A program made the translations under genes and the position numbers. Positions 1-10,068 of a DNA stretch of 55,076 bases are shown piece after piece; the first letter of the stretch is position 1, and every line of letters starts with the position of its first letter. Source of the DNA: Lobulomyces angularis (Eukaryota; Chytridiomycota; Chytridiomycetes; Lobulomycetales; Lobulomycetaceae); contig JADHYX010000120.1 in NCBI GenBank assembly GCA_027604685.1, positions 1-55,076 on the forward strand, read 5' to 3'. The notes below the pieces were generated by a model. That model was not told the DNA's origin. It saw only the letters and a program-made list of their open reading frames with translations, and made no database searches.

Positions 1-1
1 C

Positions 2-67
2 ACTTCTTTGGATGTAGTCTATGCTTTAAAACGACAAGGAAGAACTCTATACGGTTTTGGTGGTTAA
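2..67 (+). CDS. Histone H4, C-terminal end (partial)
   Basis: The first 22 codons read as the invariant histone H4 tail end, from TSLDVVYALKRQG to LYGFGG, followed by TAA at 65-67. H4 is a core nucleosome histone. Only the last 21 residues lie inside the window; the gene begins upstream. No intron is seen in this part. I saw no metazoan-type histone 3' stem-loop just after the stop. Identification is secure because this stretch is almost invariant across eukaryotes. Confidence 0.97.
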   Translation, partial: TSLDVVYALKRQGRTLYGFGG

Positions 68-403
68 TGGTTTTTTTTGCTTTATAGTTTCTTGTTTTAA
101 TTTCTTTTATTTATATTTTCTTCTCATTACATATTTTCCATCTACTTCGGTATTTTTTTGTACATATAGTTGTGATTTTAGAAATACAAAAACTATCTTA
201 AACAAAATGTTGTTCAAGTACTTATTGAAGAGAAATAATTTTCCTTAGTTCATTCCAACCTCAGTTTTTATGTGAATTCTACGGTAGTTTTTTGAATTGA
301 AATTTTTTATGTAATGTAATTTTAAGCCATTCCTTTTTCTATTCTCAAATTGAAAAAAAAAAAAAATTTTTAATTTTTTACATATAAAAAAAAAATACAT
401 ATT
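68..403. other. Intergenic, H4 to Lunapark
   Basis: AT-rich spacer with several long A and T runs (around 350-370 and 381-396). I see no convincing coding exon. It presumably holds the H4 3' end and the Lunapark promoter, but no specific element can be named. Confidence 0.5.
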
Positions 404-2038
404 ATGTTTTCATTTTTTCAAAGAAAGGTATGAAGCAAAATAATAAATTCTAAATTAAATTTTAAATAAGAGTTATATTACTTTTCACATTTTTCGTTTA
501 TTTTTAAAAAAGAAAAAAAAAGTTTAATTAAAAATGAATTTAAACTTTTTTTTGTTTTTTTCTTCTTATCATTTGAATGTATCTATTTTTTTAGCATAAA
601 AATGAAGAAAGGAATTACGATGAACTACTTAGTAAAATCGATATAAAAATTAAAAAAGTTCGTAAAGAAATTGATGAAGAAATTATTAAGCAAAAAACAT
701 TTACTTCAAATTTTCATTTTTATACACTGACCTGTTATTTGACGTACCTTATATGCACGTATTATCTCTATGAAGTTTATATTGCCCTGATTCCTATAGC
801 CTTACTTCTACCAATGCTGTAAGAACTAACAAATTTTTTTGGAAATTTAATTTTTCTGTTAAAAATACTAACTTACCTTTTACTTTTCCTGTTTATTCAT
901 TTTTATTTAAAAAAAAAGCATTGTCCTCATAAGAAAATTTATTTTTACATACTTCAAAAGTGTTAACCGAAAAAAACAAAAAGATATAAAGGATCTAGAA
1001 GAAAAGCATAAACAGTATTTTGAAGAAATGTTGAATAAAACTAAATTTAACGATCTAAAGAAGATTGTGGAAAGATATGAATCTCCACAGGCGAAGAAAG
1101 AAAGATTGTTGAGTGAGCAAGAAATTTTGCTTCAAGCTCAAAATCCTCAAGTATTGAAAAATGAATTTCAAGTAAATCCGTTTTTAAATAAACCTACTCA
1201 GCAAATGGTGCCTACCCCTACTCAGTTGAGGCACATGAATAATCTAGCTCCAAATTTACCAACAAAACCAGGTGCAGTTTCTGTTCAACCCATTCCAAAT
1301 CAACAATTTTTGGATGTCACTAGTAGTCCTCATCAACTAGTTCCTGCATCTCCTACACCTAGAGGTTTGATTTCTTTTCTTCATCCACTTTTTAAAGGTA
1401 TCTTTATATTTATAATTTTTTTTTTGAAGGATGGATGGATAAAATGATGGATACAATTATTGGTGACGATCAATTCAATAAATACGCCTTAATTTGTCAA
1501 AGTTGTTTTACCCACAACGGTCTATGCTTACCTGAAGAATTTCAAAACACCAGTAAAAAAAACTAAGAATATTTAAAATTTAAATTGTATAATTTTTTTA
1601 GAATTCAAATGTTACAAATGTAATTTTTTAAATATACGAGGCGATGGCAATTTTCCAGTTAAAAGTATGACAAATTCACCCTCAATTAATAGTATTGTTG
1701 ATACAGATACAGAATCACATATCCAAGACTCTCTACAGACCTCTTTACTAGACTCAATTAATGATAACGATAACCAAGTTTTAAGTGAGCCCCAACAAAA
1801 AGTTGATCAAGTTTCGACACCAAATATTCTTATACAAAACGCAACTGTAGTTGAAGAAATTACAGTAACTCAAATAAGTAAGGAAATATTAGTAGAAATC
1901 AATCAATTAGAACAAGTTGATGAAGGAAAAGAAAATTCAACTTTAGAATCGACAAATTCTTCAATTCCCCACCATCGTCATCACCAAGAATCTGACGAGG
2001 ATCTTGTCATGGTTTCAAATGAAGTGGAAGAAAAATAA
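404..2038 (+). CDS. LNPK: Lunapark family ER three-way-junction protein
   Basis: Lunapark stabilises three-way junctions of the tubular ER. Five exons fit in frame (404-427, 595-818, 919-1364, 1430-1552, 1602-2038), giving about 417 residues. Features in order: a short N-terminal exon (MFSFFQRK), a charged helix, two hydrophobic segments across the exon 2/3 junction (about residues 50-90), a coiled coil, a proline/glutamine-rich linker, then the conserved zinc-ribbon region with KYALICQSC and, after an intron, FKCYKCNFLN. These two CxxC pairs are the Lunapark C4 zinc finger. The tail is acidic and Ser/Gln-rich, ending in a His-rich and Glu-rich stretch. The start is chosen because exon 1 joins exon 2 in phase 0 and matches the short N-terminus of the family. 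It is a single-copy gene with no operon context. Confidence 0.9.
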
Positions 2039-2343
2039 AAATTGAATGTTGATTTCCATATAGTTTTAGTTTTTCCCTCCTTTTTTTTTTTCATTTATAC
2101 TCGCATTTAGTTAAAAAGCATTCCCTTTGTTTTTTTTTTTGGATAAGCTACTTAAACAAGAAAAAGAAAAAGCTATTTAATTAATAATAAATAATTGAAA
2201 AAAAAATAAAAATAAATGTTTAATTTCTATATTTTGATTTTTTCTGGTTAACGAAATGGTATACAAAAATAATAATAATATTTAAGGTTTAAATTTTTTT
2301 TTTCAAATGAGAATTTGATTCCATGCATAAATCTAGACAAGAA
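2039..2343. other. Intergenic between two convergent genes
   Basis: 3' flanks of Lunapark (+) and the deaminase (-). The sequence is AT-rich with AATAAA-like words. On the minus strand a GT-AG intron could start at about 2381 and lead to a short extra exon near 2290-2340, so the deaminase C-terminus may extend into this stretch. Confidence 0.4.
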
Positions 2344-2973
2344 TTAAATAAATAAAAAAATTAAAGAATATCGGAAAATACCTTCAAAACCATCGAGATA
2401 ATCAACAATGATGTTATTTGCACATAGGAGATCATAACCCTCCGTTTGCTTAATAAAATTATCAGGTTCTCGTAAGCCAATAACAACTCTTTTTACGTTA
2501 TATTGTAAAATAATTTCACTGCAGCTTTTATTTCCTGAAAGTCTTTTTCCGCAAGGTTCCATAGTGCTAAAAATAGCCAGCTCCTTTTCTTTAAGAATCT
2601 CAAATTCTTTCATACTTTTAAATTTAATAAAACAACATTCCTCAGCATGTGTATTTCCCATATTAATTTCCTTTATCTCTCTTGAAAAACCTCTCGTCAA
2701 AATTGTTTTTTCATTTTTTAAAATCAATATCGCCCCTACAGAAAATGCAGAATCTACTTTATTTGCTTTTTTTGACTCTTCAATTGCCAAAAACATAAAA
2801 TATTCATCCAACTCTTTTTCTGCTAAAGTTTTAACTTCTTCACTATTAAGTTCCTTAAATTCTTTTTTTTTTTTTGAATTACTCTCTTTCATTTGATTTC
2901 CTTTTCTAACAGTAAAAAAATTTTTTTTTTTTTTTTCAAATTGTAAAGTTCTACTTTTTTTATTTTTACTCAT
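2344..2973 (-). CDS. CMP/dCMP-type deaminase, DRAP deaminase (Rib2)-like
   Basis: A zinc-dependent cytidine-deaminase-fold protein. The metal and catalytic motifs are clear: NTHAEECC (His and catalytic Glu) and, about 35 residues later, TMEPCGKRLSGNKSC, the PC-x(n)-C zinc half-site with the insertion seen in fungal riboflavin-pathway DRAP deaminases. VVIGLREPDNF downstream also fits that family. Likely role: deamination of a diaminopyrimidine ribitol phosphate in riboflavin synthesis (inferred from family resemblance). The N-terminus is Lys-rich and passes through long homopolymer runs (about 2865-2877 and 2917-2940), so the true start may be an internal Met. The C-terminus may splice on to another exon: after DGFE a good donor occurs at about 2381. 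The pseudouridine synthase domain fused to yeast Rib2 is absent. Confidence 0.72.
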   Translation of the reverse strand: MSKNKKSRTLQFEKKKKNFFTVRKGNQMKESNSKKKKEFKELNSEEVKTLAEKELDEYFMFLAIEESKKANKVDSAFSVGAILILKNEKTILTRGFSREIKEINMGNTHAEECCFIKFKSMKEFEILKEKELAIFSTMEPCGKRLSGNKSCSEIILQYNVKRVVIGLREPDNFIKQTEGYDLLCANNIIVDYLDGFEGIFRYSLIFLFI

Positions 2974-3314
2974 AACAGTAAAAAAAATTAAAATAAAATG
3001 AAATTTTTATCAATAAATAGTTAAAAAAATAATGACTATAACTGTATCAAAAAAAAAAAAAAAAAAAAAAAACTATACTTTTTTTTAAGTTCAAAAACAA
3101 AAAAAAATGGATTTAAAAAAGATAAATAAAACTTAATTTTTTTTGTTGAATAAAATATAAATTTAAAAGTTCAATATCATTTTTGCAAATTGGTTAGTAT
3201 AAAAATATAATTTGAAGAAAAGACTTCGTTTATAAAAACGCGAAAAAAAAATATTTGAAGCAAAAAAAATAAAGTAGCATAAAAACTATCAAAAATTTTA
3301 AAGTGTAGCTAAAG
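2974..3314. other. Divergent promoter region, deaminase and STRAD-like gene
   Basis: Shared upstream region of two divergent genes. It contains A runs up to about 22 bases (3050-3071) and T-rich patches. No coding exon or recognisable binding site was found. Confidence 0.4.
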
Positions 3315-5013
3315 ATGGATGAGTTTTCATTTGAAGATGTTTCTGAACTAGGGAACGGTTTACAAAATGAAAAAAACAGCAATCAAAATTATCAATCTCA
3401 CTTTGTTCCTATCACCTTTGAAGAAAAAGGAAACAAACAAACTATGAGTAAACACACTTCATTTTCCTTATCAAAAAAGTCTAGTTTTGTAAATATTTTA
3501 ATCTTTTTCTTAAACTAAAAAAAATTATTTTAGAATGGATTGTTGAATTTTAAAGAAAGAAAATTAGATCCATATAAAAAGTATTCAACTAATATTAATG
3601 ATTACGAATTAATTAGCGATATTGGAGGAGTGGACGATATTTCCTTCTTATACTTGTAAAATATGAATGCCGTATCATAGATTTTTCTGAAAAAATTTTT
3701 TTTTAGAGCAAAACAAAAAAGTACAGGAGAAATAATAGCATTAAAGTATACAGATCTATCATTGTCGCCCAATTTTGAGTTCATGCAAGAGTTGATAAAG
3801 ACATCACACAACTGTGCAATGTTACGACATAATAATATTTTGCCATACTTTTTAACATTTGAAGAAAATGATCGTTTATGGACAGTTACTTTACCTATGG
3901 AATGTGGTAATAAAACATAAATATTCAATAGCAATTATTTTTGTAGAAAAAAATAATATTGAAACAAAAGATTATTTTGTTTTGTAGGTTCTTGTAGAAG
4001 TATTATGAAAAATAGTTTTTCCGAAGGTTTTAGTGAAAGTGTTGTTGCGACAATCTTGAAAGAAATACTAAAGGCAATGAGTTACTTGCATGGGAAGCAC
4101 TTAATTCACAAGTAGAAAAGTTAATAATTATTCATACTTGTTTTAATGTTTTTTTCAGTGATGTACAGGCTGACAACATTTTGATTGACTACAATGGAGA
4201 AATAAAAATGACTGGCCTGCGACAGTTGATCAACCTGCAGCAGGATGGATGGGTGCAGTCCGCAGCATTCTTGCAGGTAGGAGACAACATTGAGTGGGCG
4301 GCTCCAGAAGTTATGGCTCAGGTAATTTCTTGATAGCAATGTGCGCTGTAACAAAGGATAGTTTCAACTGAATCATTATATCATCAAATAGTTTGATTCT
4401 CGCCATTGATTGATGTGCATCGGTTAGAATAACATGATTATATGTATTGTATCATTGCAATATCCTTTGGCTGCTAATTCATTGAATACTACCAATGAAT
4501 AGTATACTTTGATCTACTATATATGCATATTTTATTAAGATCTACAGCATCATTGTACATCATGTAATAACACTTTATCCAATCCAAACTTCCAAGTTAC
4601 AGCGCTCTGTTGCACTTTGTTAATTTAAATTTTTTCTAATATAGTCCTCTTTAGAATGCGAACTACTGTGAAAAGGCCGACATCTACAGCCTCGGAATTA
4701 CTGCACTAGAACTTGCATTTAACAAAACCCCGTTTGACAACTGGCCCCCTCTCAAGATCCTATGCTCCAAGTTACTGTACCCTTGTCCTGCTGTAAAAGC
4801 CCCTGGCAAGGTGTTTTCCCACTCGTTCTATGACTTGGTACTGCGCTGCGTCCACCGTCAGCCCACCAAACGGTACTATTTACTTTTTATAAACTAAAAA
4901 AAATTAGCCCCACTGTCATTGAACTTCTGGAACATCCATTTATCCAAAGGCACGCCAAAGGCCCACAGCTCATCCGTGACGCTGTGGTGAAGAAACTAGC
5001 TAAAAAGCTATAA
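3315..5013 (+). CDS. STRAD: STRAD-like STE20-family pseudokinase
   Basis: STRAD is the pseudokinase that, with MO25, activates the LKB1 kinase. Seven exons join in frame (3315-3488, 3534-3655, 3707-3906, 3988-4111, 4159-4321, 4655-4872, 4908-5013), about 368 residues. The kinase fold spans residues about 75-350. The glycine loop is degraded (ISDIGGVDDISFLY) as in STRAD. The VAIK lysine is kept (IIALKYTD). The catalytic loop reads HNDVQADN rather than HRD. The DFG triplet is replaced by TGLRQL, close to the GLR of animal STRAD. The APE and the late-lobe DIYSLGITALELA are intact. A 58-residue acidic N-terminus precedes the domain. Exons 5-7 are visibly GC-richer than exons 1-4 and the rest of the window. 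The intron at 4322-4654 is unusually long and carries an inverted repeat pair. Confidence 0.82.
4336..4613. repeat. MITE-like element inside STRAD intron 5
   Basis: A 10-bp arm GCGCTGTAAC (4343-4352) is matched exactly by its reverse complement GTTACAGCGC (4596-4605). Outside the core both arms continue as GCAA at the outer end (4336 and 4613), giving an imperfect terminal inverted repeat of about 17-18 bp around a roughly 278-bp unit. The enclosing intron (333 nt) is several times longer than the others nearby. No target-site duplication is obvious and no coding capacity is seen. It could be a non-autonomous DNA transposon remnant or a chance hairpin. Confidence 0.4.
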
Positions 5014-5544
5014 TATAAATACTGGTAGAGTAAATAGATTAAATATTTGAATTTAGTTTGTTGATTTGAGTTTGATTTTTAAAGATTACTAATTGTTGAA
5101 TATTAAACCTTAAATTGTAAGAAAATAAAAGCAAAAGTTTACGGTCATTTTATAATGTTGATTATACTTAATATTTTTAAATTTAAAACTAATTACTGTA
5201 AGCCAAACCCTAATTTTTTATATTAAGCCAAAAACCCTGGATAACCTTGTTTGGAAATATAATTATTTACAAAACAGTTTGATAAGATTTAATTGCATTT
5301 TACCTCTTTAAAACCAACACAAAAAGTGCCTACGAAATTTTCTTTATTTTTAAAAATAATTCTTCCCAGTAATTGAAGAAGTAATGAAAATTACCGCATT
5401 TAAGGGTCCATTCCACAACAACTATTTTTAATCTTTTTGTCTCATTAAAAATTTTCACTGTTTCTCTTGTGTGACTTCAAAAAAAGTTAAAATTTTTTAT
5501 TTTAAAAAAAATTCAAAATTTTAGGCAAATTAAAGAGAAAACTG
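5014..5544. other. Intergenic, STRAD-like gene to LRRC57
   Basis: AT-rich spacer. Two similar words, AAGCCAAACCCT near 5199 and AAGCCAAAAACCCT near 5225, are the only repeated pattern noticed. No exon is supported. It contains the STRAD-like 3' end and the LRRC57 promoter. Confidence 0.4.
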
Positions 5545-6381
5545 ATGGGAAATGACCTGTCCTTGGACACTAGGATGGAGGTAATTTTTTTTTGTAAGAA
5601 TTCAAATTTTCCCAACACTTAATTAAAAAAGAGAGCAAGTAAAACCGGTGTCTTGACTTTATCAGGTGTTAAACTGAAAAATTTTGACTCATTGCAGTCG
5701 TTTCAACTTTCATTATTAAAGTCTTTGGACATTTCAGACAACAAACTTGAAAAATTGTAAACATTAATTACCAAATTATTATTTTTTTTTAAAAAAACGA
5801 AAAAAATTTCATTTATTTTATAAAGTGACTCCATAATGAAGAAATGGGTAAATTTGAAACTATTGAATGCTTCTCAAAATAAATTTGTTGACTTTACTCT
5901 GATTTGTGAGCTTCCGAAGTTGGAAAATTTGAATGTGGCTTGTAATAAAATTACTTCAATTCCTCCTCAAATAAATTATCTAGCGAATTTAAAACAACTT
6001 AACGTATCAAACAACGAAATACTGTTAATTCCTAAGGAATTGGGGCTGTTGCCAAATTTAGTTACCATTGATTTGTCTAAAAATAAAATCAAAGTTATCC
6101 CTCAGGAAGTAGGAAATTTGAGCAGTCTGGAAGAAATGAATTTCGAATCTAATCTTATTAGTATAGTACCTGTAGAATTATCAAATTTAACAAAAATTAA
6201 AACTTTCAATTTTAATAATAACGACATCAAAACAATTCCAAAAGAAATTTATCTTTATACCAATTGCATTGGAATGGAGTTGGAGAACAACCCAGTTACC
6301 AGAGATGAACTGAGTGAAATTCCAGGGTATGAAAAGTACATTTCAAGAAGAAAACAAAGAGTTGACCAGTTCTTAAAGTAG
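5545..6381 (+). CDS. LRRC57: Leucine-rich repeat protein, LRRC57-like
   Basis: Three exons (5545-5580, 5632-5756, 5826-6381) encode about 238 residues, the usual LRRC57 size. The start MGNDLSLD gives a Gly at position 2 and so a possible N-myristoylation site, as in animal LRRC57 (MGNS). It is followed by the family-like ASKTGVLTLSG and about eight LRRs of the LxxLxxLxLSxNxIxxIPxE type. The C-terminus (EIPGYEKYISRRKQR) matches the ELEGYDKYMER ending of LRRC57. LRRC57 is a membrane-associated, poorly characterised protein; no specific role is claimed. A plant- or animal-type Ras-group LRR protein is the alternative, but both ends argue for LRRC57. Confidence 0.8.
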
Positions 6382-6507
6382 CATTTGAGTAGCATTTGAA
6401 AATTAATATGAGATCTTAAAATTTTCTTTTTTTTGTATAGAAGTATTTTATAATAGATTAAAATAAAAAATTTTTTTTTTTTTGTAAATATTTTTAATGA
6501 TATCATA

Positions 6508-8119
6508 ATGGGTTTAAAAATAGTATACAGTGAGAAGCACAAGAAGCATAATCCTACACGGGAGGTATATATAAAAGATAAATCGCAAAACAGAGATTAA
6601 ATTCTTTTCAACAGTTCATACTAGGGAGGTTTGAAAAGTACAAGGAATGCGAAAAAAGGGTGGAAAATATATTAATAGAAGCCAAAAAAAGAAGATTAAT
6701 TTCGGCTAACCAACAAGAACTTATTAAACCTACTGATCATGGTTTAAAACACATTCTTAAACTCCATTCCCAAGATTATGTTGATTATTTAAAAACTGCA
6801 TATAAAAATTGGTTGAGAATTGGTGGTAATAATTTTTTTTTTTTATTTTCTTTGTTAAACTACAACTTTTTAATATTTTTTATTTCTAGGAAGTGAAGTT
6901 GGAGTATTTCCTGTAAGCAAAATGCAAATAATAAAAATTACATTAAAAAAATTTAAAGGCTGATTTTCCAGTAAGAGATTTTGCAAATAAACATAGAGAA
7001 AATAAAGGTGGCAATGGAGGTTCACGAGGATATTATACATCAGGATTACACAGTGTAATTGTAGAAGGTATGCATGAGAAAAATAATTTGGGTTGATCAT
7101 AACAACTATTGGAAAATAGGTACCTTTGAAGCAGCTTATGAAGCAGTTCAGGTTGCTTTGACTGCTGCAGATATATTGGTAAAAGAGGATAATACACATG
7201 TATTGGCACTTTCGAGACCTCCAGGTCATCACGCTCACGGTGATTTATGTGGGGGCTACTGCTTTTTTAATAATGCTGCTATTACTGCAAAGTATTTAAT
7301 AGATGAATTAAAAGTTGGTAAAGTTGCTATTTTAGATATTGATTATCATCATGGAAATGGTATTTTTTTTTAATTAATTTTAGTGATATAAATTTTAATA
7401 TATAGTGCTCTTTCATCTTTTTTAATTTTTTATTATTTTAAGGAACTCAGGAATTTTTTTATTCTCAAAATAATCCGTTATATGCCTCGATCCATGGGGA
7501 AAATGACTATCCATATTATTGGGGTAGCGCTTCTGAGAAAGGGACTGGTCAAGGTAATAAAAAAAATGTTAAAAAAAAATTTCTCTTTTTTAAATTTTAC
7601 TTTACTGGTTTTTTTTTAAATTTTTTTTTTACTTAGGTTTAGGATATACAATAAATCGTCCATTAAAAAAGGGTAAAAAAAAAAGAAGGGAGTGCCTTTA
7701 ATTAATTTTTAAAATTTGGTTTTTTTTTTCTTTTATTTTAGGCACAAAGGATGAAGAATATTTAAAAACATTAAAAGAAATTTTAGAAAATATAAAATTA
7801 AATTTTAAACCAAATTTAATTTTGATCAGTTTAGGTTTAGATACCTTTGAAAAAGATCCGGTATTTTTTATAAAATTAAAACACTTATATTTTTCTTATA
7901 TATTCTAAAATAAAAGGTTGGAAATTTCAAATTATCTTCCAATTGTTATTTGCAAATTGGCAAGCTAATAAAAGGTTTAAACTTGAAATGTCTATTTTTA
8001 TTGGAAGGCGGTTATGCCTTAGAAAATATTGGTGAAAATTGTTTAAATGTTTTGCATGCATTTAATGATAACTTTCAAAAAATGTCCCCACAAATAAAAA
8101 TTAAAAAAAAAATTTATTT

Positions 8120-8150
<31 letters not shown>

Positions 8151-8162
8151 CTGTTGATCTGA
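6508..8162 (+). CDS. Acetylpolyamine amidohydrolase (class II HDAC fold), copy 1
   Basis: Nine exons (6508-6564, 6615-6825, 6890-6912, 6959-7067, 7120-7359, 7443-7553, 7637-7672, 7742-7860, 7917-8162) give about 383 residues. The protein has the arginase/deacetylase fold of bacterial acetylpolyamine amidohydrolases: start VYSEKHKKHNP, catalytic RPPGHHA, zinc ligands in LDIDYHHGNG and LGLDTFEKDP, and the EGGYAL tyrosine loop. The long loop GGSEVGVFPADFP and the phrase YYWGSASE are typical of this subgroup rather than histone deacetylases. Likely reaction: removal of acetyl groups from acetylated polyamines or other small amines, cytosolic. The C-terminus runs through a long T tract (KKKIYF then poly-Phe) missing in copy 2, so the true end may differ. 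It faces a close paralogue tail to tail with a 79-bp gap. Confidence 0.87.
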
Positions 8163-8241
8163 ACACCAAAATAATCATAATGTAAAGTAAAAAAAAAATT
8201 TTTTTTTAAAATTACATATTTTTAGTATTTCCAGTTTTTAA

Positions 8242-9837
8242 TCAAAATGATTCAAAAATGTTCATTAAATTAAGCCCGATTTGATCAATGGCGTATCCAC
8301 CTTCCAAAACAAACAACAACTTAACTTTTCCAAAAAAAAATTTTTTTATTAAATCGCCAATCTCTCTGTAGCAATTTGAAGTTAATTTAAAGCATCCAAT
8401 GGGATCAAGTTCGAACGTGTCTAGTCCCACACTGACTACCACTACTTTTGGGTTGTAATTTTTTATTATATGTAAAGCTTCTGCCAAATTTTTCAGGTAA
8501 ACTACATCACCTGTTCCTATTTTTTTTTTTTTAGGTTTTTTTTTTAATTATTACATTTCTTTCAAGTTCCGTTATTACCTTTTGGTAAGGGAATGTTTTT
8601 AGTAAATCCTTTTCCTAAGAAACGGAAAGAACAAATACAACTTTAAAACGTATTTACCTTCACCCTCACCATCTTCATCCGCGCTACCCCAATAATAAGG
8701 GTAATCAGGATCACCATGAATCGAACAATAAAAAGGATTGCTTACATTATAAAACATGTTTTGAGTTCCTTACAAAAAAATTAAATAAATAATAAAAAAA
8801 AAAAAACCATTTCCATGATGATAATCAATATCCAGAATAGCAACCTTTCCTACATTTAAATCATCAATTAAATATTTTGCTGCTATTGCTGCGTTGTTAA
8901 AAAAGCAATATCCACCACATAGATCTGCTTCGGCATGATGACCAGGCGGCCTGCACAGCGCTAAAACATGGGTGTTATCATCTTCCATTAAAATGTCCGA
9001 TGCAGTTAATGCTACTTGCACAGCGTCGTATGCGGCCTCGAAGGTCCCTATATGCATGTTAACTTTTTCCTATTTTTTTTTTTTTTAACCTTCTACTATA
9101 ATTGAATTGAAATCAAAACAGTAATATCCAGGTTCACCTCCCAAACCACCTAAACAAAAAAAAGGGATGTTTTTCTAAATATACATATTTCTATATTTTT
9201 TATTTTATTTTTTTTTGACGAAATATTATTTTTTTTGGTACCAGCGTTTAATCTTTTCTCATTATTAAATCCACGAACAGGGAAAACATCAGGAAATACA
9301 CCAATCTCACTGCCTAAATAAAAAAAAGTAATTACTTACTTAAGAATAAAAAATATTTTAATAGAAAAAAAGTATACCACCAATACTTAACCAGTTACTG
9401 TACGCCGATTTTAGATAATCAATGTATGGTTGTTTGTGAAGTTTCAATATCGGATTCAAACCATGATCTGTTGCTGAAATTAAGTCGCTATCTCTAGATA
9501 TAATCTTTTTTATGTTATTTTCAGTTAGCATTTTTTGAATAATTTTATTATAAAAAATCTTTATAACAATTCCTCTAATTATTTACATTTCTAGAAATGG
9601 CAGCTTTTATAATGTTATCAATCCTTTTTCCGCATTCTTGGTAAGGTTGTAATCTTCCAAGTAAGAACTAGAAAAAAAAAAGCTGTTTTGTAAAACTCAA
9701 CTCTTAAAATTTTTTTTTATTATCAGATAATTATGGTTTTAAATAAAAATCAATTTCTTGCTTTTTATATTCACTTCAGTTGCTGGATTATGTTTCTTAT
9801 GCGATTTACTGCTGACTATTGGAAATTTCTTTGACAT
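8242..9837 (-). CDS. Acetylpolyamine amidohydrolase (class II HDAC fold), copy 2
   Basis: Exons, 5' to 3' on the minus strand: 9775-9837, 9587-9667, 9378-9558, 9242-9313, 9090-9149, 8808-9047, 8658-8768, 8579-8614, 8242-8516; about 372 residues. It is a paralogue of the preceding gene. The 240-, 111- and 36-nt internal exons have identical lengths and phases in both copies. Motifs kept: RPPGHHAEAD, LDIDYHHGNG, VGLDTFELDP, LEGGYAI, so all metal ligands and the tyrosine are present and the enzyme should be active. The last intron of copy 1 (after the DP motif) is absent here, and an extra 28-nt intron (9559-9586) must be assumed near the N-terminus. It shares a short upstream region with DNAI7 on the other strand. 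The function is inferred from the family, as for copy 1. Confidence 0.85.
9559..9586 (-). other. Apparent 28-nt intron in copy 2
   Basis: On the minus strand a GTAAAT donor and an AAAG acceptor are 28 nt apart. The segment holds an in-frame TAG, and removing it joins ISRN to IFYNK in frame with the downstream exon. This is shorter than the other introns in the window, so an alternative splice solution or a lesion in the gene is possible. Confidence 0.4.
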
Positions 9838-10068
9838 GATCATCAGAAAAAAATTTTTTTATACTGAACAAAAAAAAGAAAAAAAAAATTGGAAGGATAA
9901 AAAAATAATAGTTGATCTATTTAATTATTTCTTACTCAAGAAAATTTTAACTTAATCTTTTAAGATCAATTTTAAAATAAAGAAAGAGCGGAGTTTTAAA
10001 AAAAAAAAAAAATAGAAAAAAAAATTTTAATTTCTTTACATAAAAAGAAATTAAAAGTAAGTCAAACA

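Noticed and set aside
57..248. Open frame overlapping the histone H4 end
   Set aside because: It starts inside the H4 coding sequence in another frame and is a low-complexity Phe/Leu-rich translation of T-rich spacer.
5190..5240. AACCCT words resembling telomeric repeats
   Set aside because: Only two isolated copies; no tandem array.
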